Shown piece after piece: positions 53,037 through 64,000 of a stretch of 64,000 bases of DNA (positions within the stretch are counted from its first letter, which is position 1; the number at the start of each line of letters is the position of its first letter). Under the pieces are notes generated by a model. It saw nothing but the letters and a program-made list of their open reading frames with translations. It did not search any database and was not told where the DNA came from. Position numbers and translations under genes: made by a program. The stretch comes from Congeria kusceri (lineage: Eukaryota > Mollusca > Bivalvia > Myida > Dreissenidae): the NCBI GenBank assembly GCA_027627225.1, contig CM051027.1:44329618-44393617 (forward strand). Direction: 5' to 3'.

Positions 53037-55623
53037 CTTGCAGGCAAAGACGTGTGTTTATAACGCTATGCATTGACACGCATGTTTTTTTAAATATGAT
53101 ATTATATAAAATGCATTACCAACACTATAATTTATGCCATGTCATTAAATGTTTATTCATAAACAACACATTACTTTGAATAGATTTCGTTGTCAATTTT
53201 CCCATCTGTGAATAGGTCCCTTCAATTACTACGAAATCTATTTTATTTTAAGCCACATGAAATATGTTAAATATATATTTTATTTCCAATTGATAATTGT
53301 TGCGAATGAATCTCAACTAAATTAAATCATTTTTATTTTTATAGAAAGTATCATCATAATGTAACTATAATTAGTCATACTGTTATATTAGACCATTATT
53401 TGTTAATAATATCAATAAAAAAAATGACTAAAAAACAACAAAAACAGTTATAACAGACTGTAACATTTTTATGATAAAATTGAACCTGACATCAATGCTT
53501 AACTTTATTTGTGCTTTCGTCTAATGTTGTTTATGGAGTTTTTTTCAAATTTTCACTTCTTGGATTGTAAGTTGAGATTTTGTTTATTTTCCAACCACCC
53601 ATCCAAGTATTTTACCAAAAACGATCTGTTAAATAATTTCTAATCATTTATAAATATATTTATAAAACAAATAAATGGTATAGTAAATTGTCAAAAAAAT
53701 CTGTATGTCATCATTGTGGCTGTCAAGTTTTCTGATGATCTGGTATTGGTACTTATTATTTAGATTATTATTAAGTATTGAGATTATTGCCAGGGCGAAC
53801 ACTAAGTAGCGATTATGATTATGTAGCTTATAATGAATTACTAATGAATGAATGTAATAGGATTAGAAAATAGTTTTGTAGAATAAATCAGATTAGCACT
53901 GGCTGTTACAACAAGGTTTGGCTAAATGCTCTATGCTATTGTACGCTTTTACAATGGGCTGTGTGAAGGCAGAGGGAATTATCATTTTTAATCATCAAAA
54001 CTGAAATGTTAACATTTCAGCAAAGATCAGTCCATGTTCCATAATGATTGTATGATACATGACACACACTAATTGATGAGTATGTTTATCTTTAAAGGCA
54101 TATTTGTATTAATTATTTAAACATGTTTTCCATGTTAAAATGATTAAAGAACATAAAACACATCTCTTTTTCTATTTGATAACCTCTAATAATTGTTTTA
54201 ATTTGTTAAGTTGGATGCATGATTTATGTATGTAAGAATTTAACGTTTAACCGTACACACATTTGATACTTAATTAGTGATCTGCCCATTATCTTAAAGC
54301 AGCTGAGACCCTGGTAGGTGCTGGCACTGTGGTTTCCTGTCGAGGTCATGAGGGGTCTGTGGTCCTGTGGTGGGCGTGGTCACTATACATGCACATGTTC
54401 AATCGTCACATGTATAGGTTTATTTGCAAATATAGAACGGAAAGACAACTGTACATTTTTAATAAGCTTAGATCATTCCACAAACATTTACATGCAAATA
54501 TTGACTTTCAGATTTCAATTCTCTCGTCATTAGCTGCATGGCCACTAATCGTTACAAACATTCTGAGTCAATATTGAAATAATTGTTTTTAATATAATTG
54601 GCTGGGTGTTGTAAAGAGACTCTTGACCATTTTATGTCTTTGTAATTCTTAATCTGGATTTTCATTGGCGTTTTATAATGCCTGGGTAAATTTAATACCC
54701 TAACTTAGCCATCAATAAAAATTTTAAGTTGACAAGACTAAATCCATCAATGGCTCTTCCGTGCTTTGTTTGTCCATTTTAAAACTCAGAGGTCAAAGAA
54801 ATTCAACAGCTGCTATTTTATTTGTTTTGTATGAACAGTCACAAAATAAGGTTTATTTTACTTTGTTTATTTTACTTTGCATATGCACTGTCCAGTGTCC
54901 AGTACATAGAGCACCACAACCACTGTTATTTTAGATTTTTTTTTTTAAACTGTGCAATTTTGCTAGCTTGCAGTCACCTGGGAACAGGAAACAAAGTTAA
55001 AAAAAACTTGATTTTTATTCATAATTAGCTAAATGCAATTTTCCAAATAACCAGCTAGTACAAATATAGAAGTAGCTGTGGATATGCTGTGATTATTACA
55101 CTAGTAAATATTCTCCATGTCAGCTGCGTAGAGGGATTTTTTTTCACAGATTTCCTTATTTTTGATAACATCTCAATTGCAAAAACTAAAACAAGTAAAC
55201 ACTCATATATTACATCAAGAAAGTAATTTAAAAGAAGAGAAAAAGGTGGTGCCTCCACAGGGATTTTAACCTACCATGTTCTATAAAGAATAATCTGAAG
55301 AATTCTAATAGGACTGTTGGATTTGCTCGATGTATAGGAGGTTATTTGGTTCCTATTACTTAAGTTTTACTAATTATAAGCATCTTTTGTAAAAGTATCA
55401 CTGAGATATATATAGCGTTGTGTAGAGCCTTTTTGCAGTGTGTACATTGAACCTATTTGTCTCTTGACATTGAGCCGATTTGCAGAAGGATTTAACTCCG
55501 TGCATGCATTATCTTATAACAGGATTATGGAAACACATATTAAGCTGGTCATAATGATTTTGTTTATAAGTTGTAGGATTTGTAGTGTGAAATCGTTGAC
55601 TGGGAGCTGCTAATTGGGTTCAA
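53037..55623. other. AT-rich non-coding stretch with one weak open frame
   Basis: A frame open from about 54299 to 54577 follows a CAG acceptor-like site (AAAGCAG, 54297-54303) and reads AETLVGAGTVVSCRGHEGSV. It has no start Met near its beginning, no donor and no recognised domain. It is recorded as a weak exon candidate only. Confidence 0.25.
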
Positions 55624-56802
55624 TTGGTTCTGTCAATATCACTGTGATATTATATACATGTTCTATCAATATCACTGTGATAGGGAGAGTGCATAGTACA
55701 CAGGTTCTATTAACATCACTGTGATAGGGAGAGTGCATAGTACACAGGTTCTATCAACATCACTGTGATAGGGAGAGTGCCTAGTACACAGGTTCTATCA
55801 ACATCACTGTGATAGGGAGAGTGCATAGTACACAGGTTCTTTCAACATCACTGTGATAGGGAGAGTGCATAGTACACAGGTTCTATCAACATCACTGTGA
55901 TAGGGAGAGTGCCTAGTACACAGGTTCTTTCAACATCACTGTGATAGGGAGAGTGAATTGTACACATTTTCTATCAATATCACTGTGATAGGGAGAGTGC
56001 ATAGTACACAGGTTCTATCAACATCACTGTGATAGGGAGAGTGCATAGTACACAGGTTCTATCAACATCACTGTGATAGGGAGAGTGCCTAGTACACAGG
56101 TTCTATCAACATCACTGTGATAGGGAGAGTGCATAGTACACAGGTTCTTTCAACATCACTGTGATAGGGAGAGTGCATAGTACACAGGTTCTATCAACAT
56201 CACTGTGATAGGGAGAGTGCCTAGTACACAGGTTCTTTCAACATCACTGTGATAGGGAGAGTGAATTGTACACATTTTCTATCAATATCACTGTGATAGG
56301 GAGAGTGCATAGTACACAGGTTCTATCAACATCACTGTGACAGTGAGAGTGAATTGTACACAGGTTCTATCAATATCACTGTGATAGGGAGAGTGCGTAG
56401 TACACAGGTTCTATCAATATCACTTTGATAGGGAGAGTGCATCATAAACTCGTTCTATCAATATCACTGTGATAGGGAGAGTGCATAGTACACATGTTCT
56501 GTCAATATCAATGTGATACAGAGAGCATATTGTAAACAGGTTCTATCAATATCACTATGAAAAGGAGAGTGTATTGTACACATGTTCTATCAACATCACT
56601 GTGATAGTGAGAGTGCTTAGTACACAGGTTCTATCAATATCACTATGATAGTGAGAGTGCATAGTACACAGGTTCTGTCAATATCACTGTGATAGGGAGA
56701 GTGCATAGTACACAATGTTCTATCAATATCACTGTGATAGGAAGAGTGCATAGTACACATGTTCTATCCATATCACTGTGATAGGAAGAGTGTATTGTAC
56801 AC
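55624..56802. repeat. 44-bp minisatellite, ~27 copies, with a 308-bp higher-order block
   Basis: The monomer starts GGTTCTATCAACATCACTGT and ends GAGTGCATAGTACACA. Each contains the near-palindrome ATCACTGTGAT. Variants GCCTAG, TTTCAAC and GAATTG recur in the same order at 55747-55986 and 56055-56294, 308 bp (7 monomers) apart. Copies decay toward the right end. Confidence 0.95.
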
Positions 56803-57933
56803 ATGGGGTGGTTGGGTGGGCCTTATGTGACCACTGCTGTAGTCTGCATGGATGTTGATTTGTGTTCAAGCATCTGTCCAGTTAAGTTCCTCTGTAAGAT
56901 ATTGTAGAAAACCCACTGTGAATTTACTAATTAATCTGAAGAATAAAATAGTGTTATGTACGAATTTTGAACAAATCAAATTGTTTCAACTTACTTGTAG
57001 AGTGTTCATTTACCTTTCTTTCCCCAAAATATCCTAAGGCCATCACTCAGTTTTTTAGTTGTGAGTGTGGGTGAAGCCTGAAGCTGCATGGTCAGTATGG
57101 GGATTGTGAACAGACCTGCTTGACACTGAGTCCTCCCAGTTGTGGAGCAGTGGGACACAGCTAGCTGCAGTATCTTGTGTGTTAAACACCCAAATTAATG
57201 TGACAAACCACTTATCGCATGTGAAATGAGAGGGCTGGGCAGCCAGTCCTGGTGGACTTGGTGATGGAAAATTGTCACTGTTTGCACTGTCAAACTAGTG
57301 CATACTTAATTGCTATACAATCCTTTGCTTAATGGCCATTTGTAGAAATTGGCAATTAACTACCATATCATTTACTTTCATCATTGCAACTTTTGCAATC
57401 TAAAGGTCTGTTTAACTTCTATAATTGATACCATATTTTAAAATAGAACACATAACATCAGGGTCATACTTTGGGATCTAAGGTTATGAAATTTTGTACA
57501 CACTATCCAGATCCCTGTTTCTATTATCAAGATCATACTTTGTGATTTAAGGTCATGGCAATTCGGTAAATATATTAATTTGTCATGTTTGCATAGCATG
57601 TCAGTGTTTTGATTTTAATGTGTTGTCATGGTATAGTACCATTTAGTTTCCCTTAATTATAGGTATATAAATATTTAAAACAACAACAGCAGCATAATAA
57701 AAGTATCTGGAATTAATCAATGACAATAACAAATTAGCAAAATTCATTTACCAAAATTGTGGTGACTCTACCAGGGAGCAAAGCTACAACATTGGGTCAA
57801 AATATTACTATTATTGTATTAAGCCATCACAACGTATGTTGTAACACTATGAATATGTAACAGATATTTGTTTAAGTATCCATTAATGTAACAAAACTAG
57901 TACTTTTCAGACAATTTGAGATGACTTTAGTTC
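56803..57933. other. Non-coding stretch
   Basis: No recognisable gene. A short GC-richer patch at 57060-57260 has no open frame of note. Confidence 0.5.
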
Positions 57934-58201
57934 CAGTTGGGCTGTGTAATGTACATGTACCAACATAGGACTCAGACATAAAGGCATTCCGGACTCCATG
58001 CAGTTGGGCTGTGTAATGTACATGTACCAACATAGGACTCAGACATAAAGGCATTCCGGACTCCATGCAGTTGGGCTGTGTAATGTACATGTACCAACAT
58101 AGGACTCAGACATAAAGGCATTCCGGACTCCATGCAGTTGGGCTGTGTAATGTACATGTACCAACATAGGACTCAGACATAAAGGCATTCCGGACTCCAT
58201 G
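57934..58201. repeat. 67-bp tandem repeat, four near-perfect copies
   Basis: Copies begin CAGTTGGGCTGTGTAATGTA at 57934, 58001, 58068 and 58135 and end CTCCATG. The reverse-strand frames of 61-72 codons here are repeat artefacts. Confidence 0.97.
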
Positions 58202-59468
58202 CTTGATCTGTACTGACACTTATAGGCTGTTTTCACAAAACTCTCTGGGACTTTGTAATAGGCCTGTCAGATGATATCACAGATAGATTTGATGAACATT
58301 TATATAGACCAGATGTTGCAGCCAGCCAGTCGCTGATAAGCTCATTTTTAACATATTTAAAGTGAAACTATTCCAGATAAAACAATGTGAGCAGACATTC
58401 TTGAGTTTGACCTGCTGGAGAATAGTTAGCATCAGGAATATTCTTACAATATCAAAGTGTAGTCTTAACAAAATCAGTGAGGGACCTTTTGTCAGCTTGT
58501 TTAATCACAGGTTGTTTTGATAGAACAGATCTGTGAAGTATCTTCCAGTGCAAGTGCACACAAAGCATGTTTTGTATGTTTACAAGGCTCAAGACTGTTT
58601 GAAGTTCATTCATACTAAAAGTCTTTTGCCTGAAAAAAAAGGGCATGAAGAGAAGTAGGAGGGTAGCTCATTATTGGCTGTGGAAGATTTATAACATATA
58701 TCATTTGTCTGGTCTAAGGTTTCAATAAGGCTATGTTTACATTCTTGAATGTTGTGCACATGATCAATAGACTGATACATGTTTACAGAACATCAGAAGT
58801 TGTACCATCACATACATTGACTCATACTTTAAACCACATTGCCATATCCTGCTGATAATCTTGAAATCTTAAACAAGACACTTGGAATGGTTTTGGTTGA
58901 ATTAAGTGTTGCTCAGAAAATGATCTGAAATATCTGAAAATGTGTGATCAGATTTCAATACCTTGCCCTGCAAATCCATCTGAGGAAGGAATCTGAATAT
59001 TGTTATTGCAACAAGGCTGCCATACTTTCAGATCCTTCTGCTTTATGTTAACAAGCCACCAAAGTTCCTTGAATGAGTGTTGTTCAAATGAATCAAGTGC
59101 ACATTGCGCTCTGCTCTGGCTTTACATGCATTTTATTTCCTTGGTAATATAATAACAACAAAATAATCATAATATAATTATTTTTAATGATAAAGATATT
59201 TCATAAAAAATGAATAGCTGGAATTTGCAGCTATAATTGAAAACTTGTCCCAAATTTTGATGCGTCTCAAGTAGTACTGCATACATAAGGTGTAAGTCTT
59301 ACTGGGACACGCATACTGCAGCTTGGCATGGAAGGACCTCATAAAGTTTGAAATACATGATTACTTCAAAATGAACAGGTTTTTTTACTTGGACATTGAC
59401 TGGATTGTTGGATGTGGATTCTGTGGCAATATATTGCTATGCCATATTGTATTGGGATGCAATGTGCT
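58202..59468. other. Non-coding stretch
   Basis: No gene, RNA or repeat recognised. Confidence 0.5.
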
Positions 59469-59981
59469 GAAGACACCTATTGCAGTACAATCCTCAATGT
59501 GAAGACACCTATTGCAGTACAATCCTCATTGTGAAGACACCTATTGCAGTACAGTCCTCATTGTGAAGACACCTATTGCAGTACAGTCCTCATTGTGAAG
59601 ACACCTATTGCAGTACAGTCCTCATTGTGAAGACACCTATTGCAGTACAATCCTCAATGTGAAGACACCTATTGCATTACAATCCCCAATGTGAAGACAC
59701 CTATTGCAGTACAGTCCTCATTGTGAAGACACCTATTGCAGTACAGTCCTCAATGTGAAGACACCTATTGCAGTACAATCCTCAATGTGAAGACACCTGT
59801 TGCAGTACAATCCCCAATGTGAAGACACCTATTGCAGTACAATCCTCAATGTGAAGACACCTATTGCAGTACAGTCCTCAATGTGAAGACACCTATTGCA
59901 GTACAATCCTCATTGTGAAAACACCTATTGCAGTACAATCCTCATTGTGAAGACACCTATTGCAGTACAATCCTCAATGTG
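59469..59981. repeat. 32-bp minisatellite, 16 copies
   Basis: The monomer begins GAAGACACCTATTGCAGTAC and ends CTCAATGT or CTCATTGT. Variants are AATCC/AGTCC and CAAT/CATT. The period is exact at 32 bp, so it does not preserve a reading frame. Confidence 0.97.
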
Positions 59982-60270
59982 TTGGTATATTTTTGCAGCT
60001 CTACTGATTTCTGACACATTTTTGGCAGTACTACTAATAGCAACATTGACCTTGAGTACCATTATTTGTTTCTTGTATGCAAATGTGTATCATTAAATTC
60101 ACTCTGAAGATTTAAACAAATAGTGACAGACAATATAAAATTGTTATATTTACATTGACTGTTTATTATAATAGTAATATTCCTATGGGTATTTGGACAT
60201 GGACAATATTTTCAAATAGAAAAAAAAAAAAATTCTTACAGAGAGCAATTTCAAAATTATTACAACAATA

Positions 60271-61238
60271 CACCGCAGATCCGTTATATCGCGATTCACG
60301 GGGTACTTGTCAGGTCATTTTCATGTACATATAGATATACATGCATATACTAGCCTATTTTCACGATCTCAAAACATAAACGTAATTAACTCACCTTTTT
60401 CATTGTTGTTAACATCAACAATGTGTTTTATCCATATGTAAAATATTCCATATGTATATAAAAATATAATATTATTCCTTATAATTAATTTCAAATTGCG
60501 TATCATAAATTCCAAATCCCAAACGCCTATCCGAATGTTACTGTTCACATTACATACACACGATTTCTATTTACAATTAAACTGCACATTTACTTCCTAT
60601 AAACCCTTTGTTCTGCTAGAAAAGTGCGCGAAAATTATGTTGTCATTTACCATGTTACGTCATCCGCATGGACAGCGTGGGTGTATTGATTGTCGTTTAA
60701 AAACTTCGTAGTGCAGAGAACATTGAGATCTTTACTTTTGTATAAAAGTTTCACAGCGTGTAACAACATAATTGGGTATCTATATCGCGAATGATGTGCA
60801 GTTAGCATTTCCTCTTAAACTAAAAAGAAACCGTTATGCCGTATCAATAACGTTATTATCGTTCAGATAGGTCAGTATTGATCTTTGACAGACGGTTACT
60901 GTATACACCCTCCACGTCGTCGGCATGTAATTCGGCTGCTAATTAAAGCGACAGCAGTGAAAGGACGTTGTCATTGGTGGCTCGCGCAATGTAAGCTGAT
61001 GATGTTAAACTGTTACATTTTGATGTTGATTGGGTCGGGTTATTGTTTGTTGCACTACAAGAGTGTGAATGAAAGAGTAGTGATGTAGGCGCAAAAATCC
61101 GGACCAAACTGAATTTATTTATGAACGTTGTGTGATAGTAAAATATAGGTACATGAAAAAAAACTCGGGATCCACGGCCGATTCGTGATATATTGGATAT
61201 AGCGAAAGAACGGATCGCGATATAACGGATCTGCAGTG
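60271..61238. mobile_element. Non-autonomous DNA transposon, pogo/Tigger-like ends
   Basis: TIRs: left CACCGCAGATCCGTTATATC GCGAT at 60271 and right (reverse) CACTGCAGATCCGTTATATC GCGAT ending at 61238, 24 of 25 matching. The ATCC...TATATCGCG end pattern recalls Tigger/pogo elements. TA precedes the left end, but TC follows the right, so a TA duplication is not shown. No transposase is seen; frames at 60496-60711 and 60885-61088 show no domain. Confidence 0.65.
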
Positions 61239-62324
61239 TCTTGAGAATTATTGTTGAAAGGTTTGCATCAACAAGTTGTTAATCATTTTCAATCTACCAG
61301 TATGTATAAGTTTCAAATAATTTAATTTCAAATCAGTTAAGGCAATGTTGGATAATGAACTATTTGTCGTGCACAATCATCCTCGCCACCTACAAACACC
61401 AACCACGAACATTGAATACACACACTTAGATTCAATTTTCACTTGAGTGCAAATGATTTAATCCAAACTGATAATAAAATTGTCATACATTAGCATAAAG
61501 TTGTACATTGAAACACATCTCAAAGTGATAAACTTGCCAAGATTGGTTCTGCATTGAAATATAATTAAATTTATGTTCTTTTGAGTGTAATCATAGTGCA
61601 GTATTTGATGGTTAAGCGTTCATTGAATTTGTCATGCATACACTCCAGTATGGTGCGCTTGATTGCTGTCGACTGCTACAAACTGTGCATGCTTTCAGTT
61701 GATTGAGTACACACATCATGCATATTGATTTAATATTAAAGAATTAATAGATGAAGTTTTTGTTTGATTAGTCATTTTTATTCAAATAATTCACAACTTT
61801 TAATGACAGTTTGGTTGTGAAATATTTGAATGGGAGAGTTTAGTAAGACGGCCACACAAAAAATGTCCCCAAGATATATTTTGTTGGGTTTGTCATCATG
61901 GGGACAGTTCTGTATTAAGTTAGGATCATATGACATCAGGACAGAAATACCCAGAAGTTTCCCCAGGTTTCCGAGTGTGGGTAATTTAAATGTTTATTGC
62001 AGTCATCATTGTTTGCACTCATCTCATGTCTGCCTACATCTCAATGTTTTTTTTATCAGGCACAGTGGTTCTGGATTGTTATCAAGAGTTGTTTTATAAT
62101 TGAGAGCCAATAAATATGTTGATTCACAATCGCACAAGGATTTATTAGTTCTTGACTTTGCCAGACAGGACATATTTTAATTGTGTTTGGTGCCTCAATG
62201 TCTAAGTGAACACTAGTGGATGATCTTTATTTTCAATTCATGTGTTTTTTAAAGATAGAATTCAGTTCAAACATATATTGTGATGTTCTATGTGCATTAC
62301 ATACACATAGAATTAATCAAGCTG
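61239..62324. other. AT-rich non-coding stretch
   Basis: An 89-codon frame at 61830-62099 shows no recognisable domain and is probably chance. Confidence 0.45.
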
Positions 62325-62416
62325 CAACAAGGCATGGTCTCTTAGTGCCAGGACTTGACAACAAGGCATGGTCTCCTAGTGCCAGGACTTGACAACAAGG
62401 CATGGTCTCCTAGTGC
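62325..62416. repeat. 34-bp tandem repeat, 2.7 copies
   Basis: CAACAAGGCATGGTCTCCTA recurs at 62325, 62359 and 62393. Confidence 0.95.
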
Positions 62417-63060
62417 ACCCCCTGTACGTCCGTAAACCAATTTGCAGATGATAAATCAAATTTCAGAGAAAACATGTCAGACAACTTACTTATTACCATA
62501 ATTTATTTACAAAAACTCATATCTTCAAGGTAAGTTTCAACATTTAAAATATCGCACAAGATACAATGATATTTTGTACGTATAATGCGATGTTACAATT
62601 GATTCCTAATGGCAATTATTTGGCCAAATTAGTGTGAATTTGGTTAAGAATGTAGAAAAAATCAGCAAAGTTGGCAATATTTTATGTAAAAAAGCACTGA
62701 TCAATTCGTGTTTTTGCAATTATTAATGTACGACCTAACGTATCAGCCATTCTTCTTTGTATATCTGCTTCATGCGTTGTTTAAATGCACCAAACACGTG
62801 TTATAGTGTTATTTTCGTGGGACAATATAATGAAAAATTGATAAAGCCCTAACTTTTAGGTGATAAGAGTCCAAACTGTTTTTTTAAAACTGAATGGATA
62901 ATAACAAAACTTGTACAAGAGTGCTTTTTGTGAATGCAATAACTGTATGCATTTAAACCATTTTGAGCAAGATTTTAACATTGTTGACCACATAAGTTCA
63001 CTAAAGCACAGTGCAGCAATTTTATGAAGGTAAACATTGTTAAGGTTCTTACCACAGTAA
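62417..63060. other. Non-coding, possibly eroded 5' part of the LINE
   Basis: No open LINE frame is visible. The 154-codon reverse-strand frame at 62856-63320 is the antisense of the reverse-transcriptase relic. Confidence 0.4.
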
Positions 63061-63464
63061 TACTTTACTGCTGAAGAAATTTTCAAAGGGACTGCCAATA
63101 TAAAAACTGGAAAAAGTGCGGGACCAGAACTGATCTTAAATGAATTTACAATGTATGGCAGAGATGAACTTCCTCTGTATTTGCTTAAATTGTTTAATGC
63201 AATATTATGTCTGGGATATTTTCCAGATAAATGGACCGAATGTCTTATTGTACCTTTACATAAGAAAGGAGATTTAAATGACCCAAATAATTTTAGAGTG
63301 ATAACTATGTTAAGTGTCATAGGTAAATTGTTTACAATTTGATTAAAAATAGGGAATCAAACTGGGCTGAAAATTACCATGTTTTGCTGGAAGCACAAGC
63401 TGAATGTCGAGCGAACATGGGAACAACAGATGACATATTTGCCCTTCAATGTCCACATACATGA
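63061..63464 (+). pseudogene. LINE reverse-transcriptase fragment, N-terminal half, frameshifted
   Basis: Frame 63061-63342 reads GKSAGPELILNEF, then GYFPDKW, then LIVPLHKKGDLNDPNNFRVI, the fingers region of non-LTR reverse transcriptases (motif 0-2 area). The homology continues in another frame at 63339-63464 (NWAENYHVLLEAQAECR, then TTDDIFAL), so there is a frameshift near 63340. The frame then stops. No catalytic Asp box lies in this part. Confidence 0.85.
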
Positions 63465-63479
63465 GTAGCATTTTAACAT

Positions 63480-63775
63480 GCCTGTATCAATACCACTTGC
63501 ACCTTTGAGTACAATATGTCCTCCATGTCATTGATATACAAAGAAAAAAGAATCGGGAACAAAACACTCGCCTTGTCTTAGACCTAAATGACTCTCAAAT
63601 GCAGTTCCGATATCATTATGATGTCTTGCTTTTGTGTACACATGAGTATACATTGCTTTTATAAATGTAAAACGTCGTCCTCGAATACCGAGTCTGTATA
63701 TTCTGTACCAAAGATATCCCTTACAATGTAATCAAATGCCTTTGTAATGTCAATAAAACAACAATGAAATTGCTT
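63480..63775 (-). pseudogene. LINE reverse-transcriptase fragment, next segment, inverted
   Basis: On the reverse strand, 63728-63757 encodes CFIDITKAFDY, the motif A region with its catalytic Asp. About 63510-63590 encodes (with a frame slip) RQGEC and then SLYINDMED, the motif B/C approach. The segment ends before any YADD box. In an intact LINE this segment directly follows the + strand fragment, so it has been flipped relative to it. Internal stops and frame slips show it is dead. Confidence 0.8.
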
Positions 63776-64000
63776 ATTTTAATTTAAAATATGTTATTAA
63801 ATGGTGAAGGACAAATAGGTGTCAAAATCAGCACACATAATGACTTCATACTATCGGAGACAGGGATACTTAACTTTTAACTATGAGTAAAATGAATATG
63901 ATAAAGCACTGGTTTAAGGTGATCTGTGATCCAGAACATAAATTCATTAAAATGATATAGAAAATTATTCTAGACAATATTGAAAGTAATCCCCTAAAAA
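63776..64000. other. Non-coding to the window end
   Basis: No LINE continuation or other feature recognised. Confidence 0.4.

Noticed and set aside
55624..56802. CRISPR-like array with palindromic repeats
   Set aside because: All 44 bp of the monomer are conserved, so there are no spacers; it is a minisatellite.
59896..60096. 66-codon frame ending in a hydrophobic stretch
   Set aside because: The first half is the 32-bp minisatellite; the hydrophobic tail comes from T-rich DNA, and no gene context is present.
62856..63320. 154-codon reverse-strand frame, the longest in the window
   Set aside because: It is antisense to the LINE reverse-transcriptase motifs, which are clearly on the + strand.

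Overview
The window is eukaryotic, AT-rich DNA: intron-split coding, no operons or dense ORFs, many microsatellites and minisatellites, mariner/pogo-like inverted-repeat elements and a decayed LINE. The repeat style suggests a marine invertebrate, most likely a bivalve mollusc (inference; nothing here proves the species).

Positions 1-44738 are a macrosatellite-like array of about 5.23 kb units. With boundaries set at the terminal CCA-TAG codons there are eight full units (5214-5254 bp) and a ninth truncated one (2913 bp). Each unit carries, in order: stop codon, 3' UTR and AATAAA; an (AT)n tract; a GC-richer foldback region built from TTCGCATCGTGA-like words in both orientations; a 1002-bp mariner-like TIR element; a 2034-bp minisatellite of about 28-bp monomers; a 63-nt exon; a 180-nt intron; and an 84-nt terminal exon. 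The two exons encode 48 residues ending KVIEWKP, which I recognise as the C-terminus of RSPH14 (RTDR1), the armadillo-repeat radial spoke head protein of motile cilia. All eight exon pairs are identical and intact. The upstream exons must lie left of the window, if they exist.

The minisatellite monomer begins with the first 8 nt of the exon and ends with the intron's polypyrimidine/AG acceptor. It therefore looks like dozens of duplicated 3' splice junctions stacked in front of the true one. The array ends at 44738, exactly where the minisatellite would begin. This identifies the duplicated segment as [minisatellite - last two exons - 3' flank]. Diagnostic variants order the copies as types A-B-C-D-A-A-B-D-E, with the most diverged copy at the right edge, as expected for unequal exchange and homogenisation.

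Positions 44739-64000 are ordinary unique intergenic/intronic DNA with scattered repeats: a foldback element (45189-45984), a diverged TIR pair (46059/48642), a 104-bp tandem duplication, a tRNA-like SINE head, minisatellites of 44, 67, 32 and 34 bp, a pogo/Tigger-like TIR element (60271-61238) and a LINE reverse-transcriptase relic with an inverted segment (63061-63775). One likely protein-coding piece is a signal-peptide-bearing first exon at 49869-50002, whose downstream exons I could not identify.
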